Shown: positions 23,842 through 36,273, numbered from the stretch's first letter. The stretch: DNA of 64,000 nt from Adiantum capillus-veneris (GCA_014529385.2 CM043958.1:158214941-158278940), one strand, 5' to 3'. Program-made: numbers and translations. Notes: generated by a model not told the origin, from the letters alone.

Positions 23842-23874
23842 GCGTTATCGCAAGGATAACCGGTGCTTCAAGTG
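23806..23874 (+). repeat. 31-bp direct duplication at the zinc knuckle
   Basis: A 31-bp sequence beginning GTTATCGCAAGGATAACC occurs at 23806-23836 and again at 23844-23874. In C2 the first position instead carries a unique linker encoding KNKLSLEELE. The duplication has overwritten this linker and breaks the frame. Confidence 0.85.
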
Positions 23875-24343
23875 TGGCGAACAAGGGCATGTGTATCGTG
23901 CTTGTCCCCAAAAGAACAACCGCCAAGATCCTCCTAGAGCTTCCTTGGTTGAAATCCAAGAGGAGGAGACTCACCAAACTCATCACAAAGGATCTCCTCT
24001 ATGCCATGCTTGGGAAAAGGTAAGAGAACATGATCCTTTTATTCTCTTTGACCCTGGTTCTACTCACAATTTTATATCTATAGAGTTGGCCACAAAGCTA
24101 GGCATACAATCCTACGAGATGGGAGATGTCCTACCCGTAGACAATGCCTTCAAGGGGCAAGAAGCTTCAGTCACCTCCTTAATCGGGAAATTGAGGCTTC
24201 ATGTCCAAGGCTATGTGGACAAAGAGGACTTCTTTATCTCTCCTCTCAAGCATGAGGATGTAATCCTAGAGGCACCATGGTTTGACCGCCTGGCTGCCGA
24301 TGTTAAATTTCCTGAAAGGAGAATCTCCTTTAAGTTCAGGTAA
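23825..24343 (+). pseudogene. C1 gag zinc knuckle and aspartic protease
   Basis: A CCHC zinc knuckle reads CFKCGEQGHVYRAC. About 50 residues on is the retropepsin active-site block ILFDPGSTHNFISIELA, with DPGS in place of the usual D(S/T)G, followed by LGIQSYEMGDVLP and the second conserved block DVILEAPWFDRL. The reading frame ends in KFR at a TAA (24341-24343). C2 has the same stop at the same place, and RT follows in the same frame after three codons to an ATG at 24350. Confidence 0.9.
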
Positions 24344-24349
24344 AAAGAC

Positions 24350-26878
24350 ATGTATATAGATGCTAAGGAAATGGGTAACACTATTCCCATTGTACATACA
24401 CCAGCTTTCAATAAGTCAATAAAGAGATCTATTTCCGTTTACATGATTTTTGTTAAATATTCTCAAAATGAACCTAATGATTTAGCAAAAGAAAATAAAA
24501 GCAACCAAAAGGAATTAGAGCTATCCAATTTTCTCAAGGGGTTTCAAGATGTTTTTATTGACGACATCCCTTGTGAGCTACCTCCTAAACGAGGTAATGA
24601 TGACCATGCAATTGAACTTCTTCCAGGAAGTTCACCGCCTAACAAACCTCCTTATAGAGTTTCTCAAGCTCAACAAGAGGAGATTATGCGGCAAGTGCAT
24701 GAGTTAGTTGAGAAGGGCATGGTTAGGCCTAGCTCATCTCCATTTTGCTCACCTGTGCTATTAGTGCAAAAGAAAGATGGCACATATCGCATGTGTGTCG
24801 ACTATAGAGCACTAAATAGGATCACTATCAAGAATAGGTTTCCCGTTCCACGGGTAGACGACCTATTTGATGAGCTACAAGGATTGACCTACTTCAGTAG
24901 GATTGACCTAAAAAGTGGCTATCATCACAAAAGTATAGTTGATCAAGACATTATAAAGACCACATTTTGCACCACCTTTGGTCTTTACGAATACGTTGTC
25001 ATGCCTTTTGGCTTGACCAATGCACCAGCCACATTCAACCGCTTGATGGAGAAGTTTTTCAGGCCTCATCGAACCTTCACTGGAGTGTTCTTTGATGATA
25101 TTATTATCTACTCTAATTCATTAGACGAACACAAGCAACACCTCCAGGTAATATTTCAAGTTTTAAGAGAGAATAAACTTTATGTTAATCGAAAATAAAG
25201 TGAATTTTTCTTGCAAGAGATTCAGTATTTAGGTCACATTATCTCTCAAGATGGCATCCAAATGGATCCATCAAAGTTAGAGGTAATAAAAGGATGGCCT
25301 AAACCAAGGAATCTTCATGAACTAAGAAGCTTTATAGGTATGTGTGCATACTATAGACGCTTCATAGAAAAGTTCTCACAAATTACGGGACCATTACATG
25401 ACCCAACAAAGAAAAGAGTTAGGTATACATGGTCTGCTAAGGAGAACAATGCTTTCGAAAAGCTTAAACAAAAGCTTATCTCTCAACCTGTGCTTACACT
25501 ACCGGATCTCTCAAAACCATTTGAGGTCCAATGTGATGCTTGTGGTGATTGCCTTGGAGCTGTTTTGCTCCAAGAAGGGCACGCCATAGGCTATGAGAGT
25601 GGAAGGCTCCACCCTGTTGATCAAGCTCTAGGCATATACGAAAAGGAACTCCTTGCAGTTCTACATGCCTTAGACTCATGGAAGCACTATTTATTGGGGA
25701 CTCCTTTCATTCTGCGAACGGATCACCAAAGTCTTAAGTACTTCATGACGTAGACCAAGCTCTCCGACAAACAAATGAGGTGGGCAAAATTCCTTTCGCA
25801 ATTTCATTTTCATATTGCTCACATTGCTGGCAAGCATAATCAAGTAGCTGATGCACTCTCAAGACGGCCGAGAGTGAATGCGGTTTCCATAGTAACTCAC
25901 AATGATCTATCTTCAATGATAGATGAGTACGCTATTGATCCCGATTTTAGAGATGTGATTTCAGCCCTTGCATTAGGGAAGAAAGAAGAACCATTTACTT
26001 TACAAGATGGTTATCTTCTCTATGGAAATAGACTATGCGTTACTAACTCACTACGTGAGAAAGTAATGTATGAATCTCATGCTCCATCGTATGCGGGGCA
26101 TAGAGGGATTCAGTCTACCTTAAACGGAATTGAAACATATTTCTATTGGCCTACCATGAAAGTGAACATACAAGAGTATGTTTCTAAATGTGTGGTATGC
26201 CAAAAGACAAAATTTGATAGAGGGAAGCAGCTTGGATTTCTTCAACCCTTGTCAATCCCTAATTCACCATGGGAGAGCATATCCATGGATTTTATCTTTG
26301 TATTGCCTAAGTCTATCCATGGGAATACGGGAATATGGACGATAGTAGACAGGTTCAGTAAACAAGCTCATTTTATACCTGTCAAAAAGACTATCAAAGC
26401 CCATCAAATGGCAACCATATTCATTTCACAAATTTTCAAGTACCATGGCTTGCCAATGTCCATAGTGTCGGATAGAGATCCTAGAGTGACCAGTAATTTT
26501 TGGAAGGGTCTCTTTGAGAATTTAGGGACAAGGCTAAACTTCTCTTCGGCCTATCATCCACAAACAGATGGCCAAAGTGAAATAGTTAACCTAACAATTC
26601 TCGATCTACTAAAAGCCTATGTAACAGAAGTAGATCAAAGATCCCAATGGGAGAAGTACTTACCCTCAGTGGAGTATGCTTACAATAACACTGTACATAC
26701 TTCCACGGGAAAAGCACCTTTCGAGGTAATAGAGGGGAGATCAAAAAGTCCCTTGCTACTTAAGGTACATGGGAAGATCTTCGCTGCAGATGAGTATAGC
26801 CAAGACCTACAAGAATCTTTTCGAAAGATTAAGGATGCTATCTCTATCTCACAGCAAAGGCAAAAGGCTACTGGCTGA
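24350..26878 (+). pseudogene. C1 RT, RNase H and integrase
   Basis: One frame holds RT with [45 protein letters not shown] and catalytic FFDD, then RNase H with CDACGDCLGAVL, EKELLAVLHAL and RTDHQSLKYF. The integrase zinc domain has an HHCC pattern ending CVVCQK. The catalytic core keeps its triad in SMDFIFVLP, VSDRDPRVTS and DGQSEIVNL. TAA at 25196-25198 and TAG at 25751-25753 interrupt the frame, and a frameshift near 26870 moves the tail to another frame. Apart from these points the coding sequence is continuous. Confidence 0.93.
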
Positions 26879-27335
26879 CAAGCACAGAAGATCCCAAACC
26901 TTCAAAGAAAATGATTGGGTCTTATTAAAGTTTTCCAAGGCTCGATTAAGGAACACGACGGGCAAGAATCCTACGGGCCACCAAAAGTACTATGCTAAAC
27001 TAGCAAAAAGGTGCTATGGTCCCTTCCAGATTCTTAGGCAAGTCAATGAGATAGCCTATCAACTCAAGTTTCCCAATCATTGTCTCATACACAATGCTTT
27101 CCATGTGAGCCTATTAAAGCCTTACAAAGGAGAGCCACCTCAAGAACCAACTATTGAAGACGCACCGGAGATCGAGGACCAAGAGGTGGTGATGCAGCCC
27201 GAGTCCATTCTTCGACATGAAGACAAGGTATTAAGAGGTGGTAAGACTATCCGCCGACGATATCTTATTAAGTTTAAGAATTATCCTTTTGAAGATGCTA
27301 GATGGATGCAAGGCATACAATTAAAGGATAACTAA
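26845..27335 (+). pseudogene. C1 integrase C-terminus with chromodomain
   Basis: After the frameshift near 26870 the frame continues with LLADKHRRSQTFKENDWVLL, a GPFQILRQVNEIAYQLKFP block (GPY/F-type) and HNAFHVSLLKPYKG. A chromodomain-like segment follows with PESILRHEDKVL, YLIKFKNYP and DARWM. The domain is slightly short, ending at TAA 27333-27335. This supports chromovirus membership. Confidence 0.87.
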
Positions 27336-27727
27336 ACCTTATCAATGCTTACAATGCTTCCCAAGAGTAAGCAAATGTAAAAAATGTTAAAAATAAACAA
27401 AGTTTTTTTGTCTTATAAGACTCTCTTTTTCTTTATTGTGCACAAAAATGAAGTAGTATGCATGCTTAGATCAAGTTTGCGGAGACGACGTCTCCCAAAC
27501 ACCAAGTAGAGCTTGTCACTCTACTATGGAAGACCGATAGGACTAATGTGCATACATGCTTGCGGCAGCCTCAGGCTCTCAAGCGCCAAATGGACTAGTC
27601 ATCCATTGTGGAATGATGTCGTTGGGTAACATAGGGATCCTCTACCCGCTAAGAAAAGGACTCGTGAATATGCTTTATCTTCTCTACATCATAGTCGAGG
27701 ACGACTATGATTTCACAAGAGAGGTAA
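27336..27727 (+). other. C1 3' untranslated region with probable polypurine tract
   Basis: Non-coding sequence between pol and the 3' LTR. The last purine-rich stretch, AAGAGAGGTAA at about 27717-27727, directly precedes the LTR and is the best candidate for plus-strand priming. Confidence 0.6.
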
Positions 27728-29314
27728 TGTCATAATAATCAATATCTAATTCTCCTAAATGATTTTCTCATGTTAAACTGATCATTTAATATAGGGAAGT
27801 GCCAGGGGAGAAAAATCTAGAATATTGGTTAAGCTAGTAGACCGGCCACAGTAGGGATCCAAAGGAGGGAAAATAGGGATCCAAAGGGGGGGCCATCTGC
27901 AAAAGAGCCATGTGCAACAATGGGCTAAAAAGACCCTAAGGTTCAACCCATTAAGACTTCCAAAATGCTAAGGTTCCAAAATTCAAAGGTTGTGTCCAAA
28001 GGTCAACCTTAAGGGAATTGGATGCTTTGTGTGTGACCAAAAAAGTATTTGCATATCCCTACATAGGAGGGGGCGAGCCTAGCATGTAGGGGATGAGAGA
28101 GAAAGCCACACACACACACACACAAGCCCCCTTTACACAAAGGGAATGAGGGACACATGTCAGCTGCCTAGGCCAGATGCCCACAAGGTGTACCCAATTC
28201 CTATTGGATGGCCTTGGAGGTGGACCAATGAGAATTAGGCTAGAGTAAATCTAGTTTAATTAATTTAAAAAACACTTAATAAAAGAACCAATGAAAATTA
28301 AGTCTCCTAGATGACTATTGGACAGTCTCCCAAGGGGTCCAATGAGCATTCAGCAAGCCCAATGGCTTGCCTGATTCCTATTGGCCAGGAGTCAAAGGAG
28401 TCTAATGAGAGTTTAGTTGATCTATTAAATTACCTAAAGCTCTCACAAAAGGGGAAAGGGGGACACATATCAGAAGGCTATCACTTATGCTTAATAGTCA
28501 TTGTCTTGACTTGGGGGGATCCAATGAGGGTAGAGCAAGAGCAAAATAGCAAGAGGGCTCGCCCAAGAGAGACAAAGGGCTGATTTTTGCAAGGCATTAC
28601 CACACACATAGTCTCACACAGTCTATGTGAGAAGTAAAGAAGACTATCTCTTCCCAAGCTTTAATGGAGAGCTCATCACCTACTCCAAGCTTGTGAGATA
28701 GAAGCCTACATCGACATACTCTTGGCATGTGGATGCAAATCCAACCAAGAGCCAAGCTTCAATGCATGCTCATCTCCTCTACCAAGATAATTACTAAGCT
28801 AAGCTATGCTAATATGAGTGATTATGTGAGGAGATGTACATCTTTCTCGTAAGATACTCCTTCTTCCTCTCAATCTACTCTCATACCCTGCTAGCTCTCA
28901 CCATCTTCGAAGGTGTGTGAGGTCTTGGGTCTGAGAAAAGGGATAATTGATGTTGTGTTTGCTAAGGTTTTGCTTAGTGCATGAAGCTTTCATCTTCATT
29001 GCACTAGCTAGTCTTGAAGTTACACAAAGAATTGTATTGTACAATGTCTCTCTTGATGGGAGAAACCATAATACAAAGCCTTTTGGAGGGGGGACAAGTT
29101 CCATGCAAATCCGGTCCTCAACTGTTGTCAATAGCTTAATTTCTCTCTCTTTTGAAAGTATTGTTGATGCTATCTAGCTAGGTGTTATTCTTTTTGTTGC
29201 TCTGTCCACCCAAGCACTCTTGTAATTCTCATTAGGAATGTATTCTAATGAAATGCCCACTATGTTCATGCTAATTTCCGCTACACACAAGTTATTAGGC
29301 CATTAAATGTTACA
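27728..29314 (+). repeat. C1 3' LTR, 1587 bp
   Basis: It starts TGTCATAATAATC and ends GTTACA. It keeps about 300 bp (28420-28738) that are missing from the 5' LTR but present in C2. Repeated CCAAT and ATTGG motifs cluster at about 28195-28390. A short (CA)n tract lies at about 28106-28123, at the same place as in the other LTRs. Confidence 0.93.
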
Positions 29315-29319
29315 CATGG
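29315..29319. repeat. Target site duplication CATGG, right copy
   Basis: It matches 20692-20696 exactly and closes the C1 insertion. Confidence 0.85.
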
Positions 29320-29482
29320 CCCATTAAATGTTGAGTCCCTGTTGGGTTGTCCTCCTTACCATAGACACATTAAATAGCCTTTCAAAATTGAGTAAAGTAG
29401 TTCATTTTTTATGCAATTCCATCCTTTTTTAATGACCTGCAGTAGTCAAAATTGTACACCTGACAACCTATTGTCAATCTAT

Positions 29483-30164
<682 letters not shown>

Positions 30165-30180
30165 AGACATTGTTATCTTC

Positions 30181-30558
30181 CTAGAGTGAGAAAAATGGAG
30201 ATGAGCTAGGCCTAACCATGCCCTTCTCAACTAACTCATGCACTTGTCGCATCATCTCCTCTTGTTGAGCTTGAGAAACTCTATAAGGAGGTTTAGTTGC
30301 ATGGTCATCATTACCTTGTTTAGCAGGTAGCTCACAAGGGATGTCGTCAATAAAAACATCTTGAAACCCCTTGAGAAAATTGGATAGCTCTAATTCCTTT
30401 TGGTTTCTTTTATTTTCTTTTGCTAAAGCATTAGGTTCATTTTGAGAACCTTTAACAAAAATCATGTAAACAGAAATAGAGCTCTTTATTGACTTGTTCA
30501 AAGCTGGTGTATGTACAATGGGAATAGTGTTACCCATTTCCTTAGCATCTATATACAT
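30181..30558 (-). pseudogene. C2 linker and RT N-terminus
   Basis: It starts MYIDAKEMGNTIP and runs through DVFIDDIPCELP and the VHELVEKGMVRPSSSPF block that opens RT, then ends at the microsatellite. A short acidic segment present in C1 (ELLPGSSPPN) is missing. Confidence 0.88.
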
Positions 30559-30564
30559 GTCTTT

Positions 30565-30963
30565 TTACCTGAACTTAAAGGAGATTCTCCTTTCAGGAAA
30601 TTTAACATCGGCAGCCAGGTGGTCAAACCATAGTGCCCCTAGGATTACATCCTCATGCTTGAGAGGAGAGATAAAGAAGTCCTCTTTGTCCACATAGCCT
30701 TGGACATGAAGCCTCAATTTCCCGATTAAGGGAGTGACTGAAGCTTCTTGCCCCTTGAAGGCACTGTCTGCGGGTAGGACATCTCCCATCTCGTAGGATT
30801 GTATGCCTAGCTTGGTGGCCAACTCTATAGATATAAAATTGTGAGTAGAACCAGGGTCAAAGAGAATAAAAGCACCATGTTCTCTTACCTTTTCCCAAGC
30901 ATGGCAGAGAGGAGATCCATTGTGATGAGTTTGGTGAGTCTCCTCCTCTTCGATTTCAACCAA
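30565..30963 (-). pseudogene. C2 aspartic protease
   Basis: It contains AFILFDPGSTHNFISIELA and the DVILGALWFDHL block, ending KFR at a stop (30565-30567) in the same position as in C1. The active site again reads DPGS. It is in frame with gag upstream apart from a stop in the zinc knuckle. Confidence 0.88.
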
Positions 30964-31011
30964 GGAAGCTCTAGGAGGATCTTGGCGGTTGTTCTTTTGG
31001 GGACAAGCACG

Positions 31012-31503
31012 TTACGCATGCCCTTGTTTGCCGCACTTGAAGCACCGGTTATCCTTGCGATAACGCTCAAGCTCTTCAAGAGAGAGTTTATTCTTACCTT
31101 TGTAAACTCCCTTCTCTTTAGCTTTGTTGGAGTTGCCCTTAGGAGACTTTTGGACATTTTCCTTCCCATTAGGCTCATTGGAACCCTTGTTTTCCGTGGG
31201 CTTATTATTTCTTTTAGCTCCCGTTTGGAAATTGATTCGAGAGGCCACCATAGTATGGTGTATTACCGCCGATATGGTACGTGGCCTTTGGGAGTTGACA
31301 TACTCCGCCATTTCTTCGGTTAAGCCCGCACAAAATTGCTGCTTTTGCTCTCCAAAATCCAACTTTTTGAAGACAGTGGCTTTGAGTTGTAGGTCCCAAA
31401 ACTTGTCTACATATCTGTGGATGGATTCATAGCAAGAGAGCTTTAAGCTTCGCCATTCGGTGAGTACTTTGTCTTTGGCATCGGTGGCCAAAAACTGCTT
31501 CAT
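31012..31503 (-). pseudogene. C2 gag C-terminal half with broken zinc knuckle
   Basis: It includes YVDKFWDLQLKATVFKKLDF, the KNKLSLEELERY linker and the first half of the CCHC knuckle (CFKCGKQGHA), then a TAA at 31012-31014 where C1 has a tyrosine codon. It keeps the unduplicated linker, so it shows the family's older state here. Confidence 0.88.
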
Positions 31504-31530
31504 AATGGAAGCTCTTAAAGCTTTCCATGT

Positions 31531-32490
31531 TCATGGAGCTTCACCATTGGCTCGTAGGCTAGACCACCATTGCCTGGCGTACTTTTGAAGGTGCATAGCT
31601 ACATGGCGTAGCTTAGAGGGCTCCGTGAAGCCCTCATCTCCAAACGCCGCATCGAATTGCTGGATAAAGGCCAAGACTTTGTCTGTAGCACCAAAGGTAC
31701 CATCATAGGTAAGAAAAGAGATGCTCTTCCCTCCCTCTTTGACTTTCTTCAGCTTGGATGACCTCTTCCATGCGGCATAGGATTTCCTATGGCCTCTTAT
31801 TTTTGATCGTTCAAAGGTTGCACCATCACTTTCTTCAGAAGGTGATGAATTTGAAGAAGATGGCGAAGAGGGTGACCTCTTTGTTGCCTTTTTCTTGTCT
31901 TGATCTTCATTGTCTTCACCATTACTTTCATAAGAGGAAGAGGATGAAGAAGATGGAGAAGAGGGTGTCCTCTTTCTCACCTTTTTCTTCTCTTGATTTT
32001 TATCATCCCTCTTTGAATTATGGCGTGGAGAAGAGTGTGATGGTCTTCTCCGCTTTGGTGGTGATGGAGAGCGTTTAGCCCGCCGTCTTCGTGGAGCCAT
32101 CTCCGTCGAGGTGGCGGGAGACTCGCTTCTTTCTCGTTCCTTCGATGGAGGCTCTTGAGTTCTCCTTTGGGAAGGAGATGCATCATCAAGAAGTAAATTC
32201 TTGAGCCCTTTGTAGGGATTCTCTTCTTCTTCCCAAATCGGAGAGAGACCTCTTTTGGTAGTCTCACAAGGAGGCTTCCTAGGTGTTCTCTCATCATGGT
32301 GATGAGCTTGGAGAATCCCGTGAGAACGAAGCTGCCGTTGCACTTCACTTTGGAGAGATGGATTGCCCATGGCTTGTTGAAGCCTAAAAACAAGATAGTT
32401 AACAAGCATTGAAGCATCATTAGTAGCTTGCTCATGAGCAAAATCAAAATTATCAACATTAATTTCACTCTCTTTACTATTGTCATCCAT
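31531..32490 (-). pseudogene. C2 gag N-terminal half
   Basis: About 319 codons from MDDNSKESEINVDNF through the Ser/Arg-rich insert (RRAKRSPSPPKRRRP and two SSPSSSSSS-type blocks) to the capsid block FLTYDGTFGATDKVLAFIQ and QWWSSLRANGEAP. It ends at a TGA (31531-31533) where C1 has CGA. The continuous frame shows what the C1 frameshift disrupted. Confidence 0.9.
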
Positions 32491-32497
32491 TCTAACA

Positions 32498-32911
32498 ACT
32501 TTTAGGTGTAAACTTTTTAGGTGTACTTTGACACTTCAAGCCCTAGTTGCTACTCCTCTTTACCCCTTTACAAAAAGCACTCAAGCTGCTGTACCTGCGG
32601 CTCGAATACCATTAATTGCAAGGAATAGAAGAGAGGGTCTTTCGACACAAAAACAGCACCGGTTCCTGTCAAGCTTCTAATAGCTCAATAGTGGTTAATC
32701 CATATGCAAGCCCCGTAGGACTCCACTATTAAGACCATAGCTCTCGACGGTGATGCCCCGTTAACTGCACGAAGGCAGGCGCACTACAAGGCTAGCTGAA
32801 AAATCCCTATTCTTCTTACTCATAGGAAAATAATAATACCAACCATTTATAGCTAGCTTGAGGACCTCCCTTCTTGAGCAAGAAAAGAGAAACCTTGTGC
32901 TATAATACCAA
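32498..32911 (-). other. C2 leader and mutated primer site
   Basis: It is equivalent to the C1 leader. The primer binding site region at about 32898-32909 reads, on the minus strand, TGGTATTATAGC instead of TGGTATCAGAGC, with three changed bases. Confidence 0.75.
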
Positions 32912-34116
32912 TGTAAAATTTAATGGCTTAAAAACTTATGTGTAGCGAAAATTAGCATGAACATAGTGGGCATATCATTAGAATAGATTCCTAATGAGTA
33001 TTACAAGAGTGCTTGGGTGGTGAGAGCAACAAAAAACATAACACCTAGTTAGATAGCATCAACAATACTTTCAAAAGAGAGAGAAATTAAGCTATTGACA
33101 ACAGTTGAGGACCGGATTTGCATAGAGCCGGTCCCCCCTCCAAAAGGCTTTGTATTCTAGTTTCTCCCATCAAGAGAGACATTGTACCATACAATTCTTT
33201 GTGTTCCTTCAAAACTAGCTAGTGCAATGAAGATGAAAGCTTCATGCACTAAGCAAAACACTTAGCAAACACAACTTTAATTATCCCCGTTCTCAGAACC
33301 AAGACCTCACACACCTTCGAAGATAGTGAGAGCTAGCAGGGTATGAGAGTAGATTGAGAGGAAGAAGGAGTATCTTACGAGAAAGATGTACATCTCCTTA
33401 CATAATCACTCATATTAGCATAGCTTTATCTTAGTAATTAGCTTGGTAGAGGAGATGAGCATGCATTGAAGCTTGGCTCTTGGTTGGATTTGCATCCACA
33501 AGCCAAGAGTGTGTCGATGTAGGCTTCTATCTCACAAGCTTGGAGTAGGTGATGAGTTCTCCATTAAAGCTTGGGAAGAGATAGTCTTCTCTTTCTTCAC
33601 CATGAGATTGTGTGAGTGTGTGTGTGTGATAATTCCTTGCAAAAATCAGCCCCCTCTCTCTCTCTTGGGCGAGCCCCCTTGCTATTTGCTCTTGCAGGCT
33701 CCCTATTGGACAATGCCAAGCTCAGCCAATGGCTATTAAGCAGCATAAGTGATAGCCTTCTGACATGTGTCCCCCTTTCCCCTTTTGTGAGAGCTTAATC
33801 AATTAAACTTAATTGATTTAAGTGAATTAAATCCCCATTGGACCTTTCCCCATTCTGACCAATAGGAATTAAGTAGCCCATTGGGCTGCTGAATTCCTAA
33901 TGGACCCCTTCTCAGGCTGTCCAATAATCATCCAGGAGACTTAATTTTCATTGGTTCTTTTTATTAAGTGTTTTAAAATTAATTAGGCTAAATTTACTCT
34001 AGCCTAATTCTCATTGGTCTACTTTAAGGGTCATCCAATAGGAATTGAGCACATTTTGGGAGCAACTAGCTTAGGCATATGACATGTGTCCTTCATTCCC
34101 TTTGTGTAAAGGGTGC

Positions 34117-34162
<46 letters not shown>

Positions 34163-34519
34163 CTTTCTCTCTCATCCCCTGCCTTTAGGGCTCGCCCCCT
34201 CATGTGTAGGGATGTGTTTTGACTTTGGAGAGCACACAAACCACCCAATTCATCCTAAGCTTTAACCCTTTGGACGCAACCTTTGAATTTTGGAGCCTTA
34301 GCATTTTGGAAGTCTTAATGGTCTGAACCTTAGGGTCTTTTTAACCCATTGTTGCACATGGATCTTTTGCAGATGGCCCCTCCTTTGGATCCCTACTGTG
34401 GCCGATCTGCTAGCTTAACCAATATTCTAGCTTTTTCTCCCCTGGAACTTCCCCACATTAAATGATCAGTTTAATATGAGAAAATCATTTAGGAGAATTA
34501 GATATTGATTATTATGACA
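32912..34519 (-). repeat. C2 LTR, 1608 bp
   Basis: On the minus strand it starts TGTCATAATAATC at 34519 and ends at 32912. It keeps the region deleted from the C1 5' LTR. Its internal (GT)n tract (34118-34161, plus strand) is about twice as long as the matching tract in the C1 LTRs. Confidence 0.92.
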
Positions 34520-35768
34520 AAACCAAAATAACATTTAAGGTAAGTTTCAATCATCAATGAAAACATTGAAAGTATCCTAACCCAACACATCTCTAAGGCT
34601 TCTTTTAAGAAGCAACAAAAATACTTTGTTGCCATGTATCACTAATCAACAAGCTTTTTAACTAATGGTCCACAATTTCACCCAAAAAGTAACCCTTTTA
34701 CAATGGCCTTATGGAGTCCCAAAAAAACAATCTGAAAGTTCATCATGGTCTAGATAAGGCTATGTGAGAGAAAAAAAATAAAATTTAAATAACATTAAAG
34801 GTAAGTCTCAATCGATCCATTTTTTTATGTTCTTCTAGTTGGTACACGCTACTCGCAAATGGCTTATATATTATGAAAGGACCCAATAATAAGATCATTA
34901 GTGCACATTGCACATTAGTATTTTGAAACAAAATAAAACATAAAGGATGTAAAATAAAAAGACACATTAAAAATCAAAACAAAAAATATTTTCATGCTTT
35001 CAAATAAGCATAGAAAATAATTAAACAATTTCGTGAAGTGATTTTTTTAAAAATCCTCAAATGAGAGAATCGTTTATCAATACCTCAGTGTTTGAGAAAG
35101 ATGTGTCTGAACTTAGGCTTAAGCCGACTGAAAATCGAGATGAGCCGGTTCAAAGGATGGCAAAGGAGGAAAACCCGATAAAATATACTAGAAAATAATT
35201 TGAATATTTTGCAAATTTAAAAATTTCTACTACTATTTCCATTTGTATTTGTATAAGGAGAAAACTTGCTGTTTAGACAAAAAGGACTTTCTCGAAGACT
35301 GCATCATAAGATCAAACTTCTATGAAGATTACATTTAATGTTTTGATCTCTAAAGTCATTTTCAAGCATGCAGAGAAAGTAAATGCTTGCGTAGGATTCT
35401 AAAACAATAGAACCCAAGAAAAGTAAAGACAGGATGTGAAATGAAAGGTAAGTCTTTATCATGCACTGAAAACTATGAAAGTCCCGCTAACCAACCCAGC
35501 ACTAAGGGTTTCTTTTAAAAAGCCCAAAAAGGGATAAATATAGTGAGGATTTTTTAATATTTAAAGCATATTTTATTTTGGAAGATATATTTGGGTTTAT
35601 CTTTTCAAGGGTTTTTTTGAAGACCAATATTGATATTTCAAAAAAATTCTAAAATTTTGTATCTCAAAAAATTTAAATAAAGAAAAAAGCTCATGTGGCA
35701 TTGATTGTGTCTATCTTGCTTTGAGAAAAGGCATACACATGAAGAGATGGTTATGTACATTATTGACC

Positions 35769-35770
<2 letters not shown>
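34520..35770. other. AT-rich DNA with a diverged direct repeat
   Basis: No gene was recognised. About 85 bp at 34538-34622 resembles 35443-35532, sharing AAGGTAAGT at the start, a CTAACCCAAC/CTAACCAACC stretch and TTTCTTTTAA near the end. Confidence 0.5.

Positions 35771-35830
<60 letters not shown>
35771..35830. repeat. (GA)n microsatellite
   Basis: 60 bp of uninterrupted GA. Confidence 0.97.
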
Positions 35831-35832
<2 letters not shown>

Positions 35833-36235
35833 ATTGCATTGCCTACGTGTGTGGATGTGCATGCACATGAGAGAGAAAGAAAGAGAAACAAAGAGAGATT
35901 TTATCGTCGAGCTCATAGGGCTTCATCTCACACAGTGCACCCGGCCTTCAAGCCCGTCAAATTTCCAATATATTATGGTTTTCTTGGAATTATACTGTAT
36001 TTTCAAAAGGGTAGCTAATGTTTTTACCCATAGAAAATAGATAAAATGCCTAGCAAAAACCAAACCTTACATTGGCACCCCAAATACAGAGACAGATTGC
36101 CCAATTGACATACCTTTTACCAATTGTGGAATATTTTGTCCTTTTTACTTTTAAGAGCTAGACTGTGGGCCATGCTTAAAAATCTATAAATTCTCTAAAT
36201 TCTGATAGGCAAAGGTGTCTATAAAAAATTGACCA

Positions 36236-36239
<4 letters not shown>

Positions 36240-36272
<33 letters not shown>
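36240..36272. repeat. (GA)n microsatellite
   Basis: A short pure GA tract. Confidence 0.95.

Positions 36273-36273
<1 letters not shown>

Larger units (their letters stand above)
20697..29314 (+). mobile_element. Ty3/gypsy chromovirus C1, full-length insertion
   Basis: This element has two LTRs starting TGTCATAATAATC and ending TACA, a primer binding site, gag, protease, RT, RNase H, integrase and a chromodomain-like tail in the standard gypsy order, and a perfect 5-bp target duplication. Total length is 8.6 kb. The coding part carries two frameshifts and several stops, so it is not autonomous now. The same family occurs inverted at 30181-34519 (C2). Confidence 0.95.
30181..34519 (-). mobile_element. 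Truncated chromovirus C2, inverted copy of C1 family
   Basis: On the minus strand this carries one LTR, a mutated primer site, gag, protease and the first part of RT in a single frame, then stops at the microsatellite near 30180. It is close to C1 throughout but differs in many positions and lacks the C1 frameshifts. No second LTR or target duplication is present. Confidence 0.93.
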
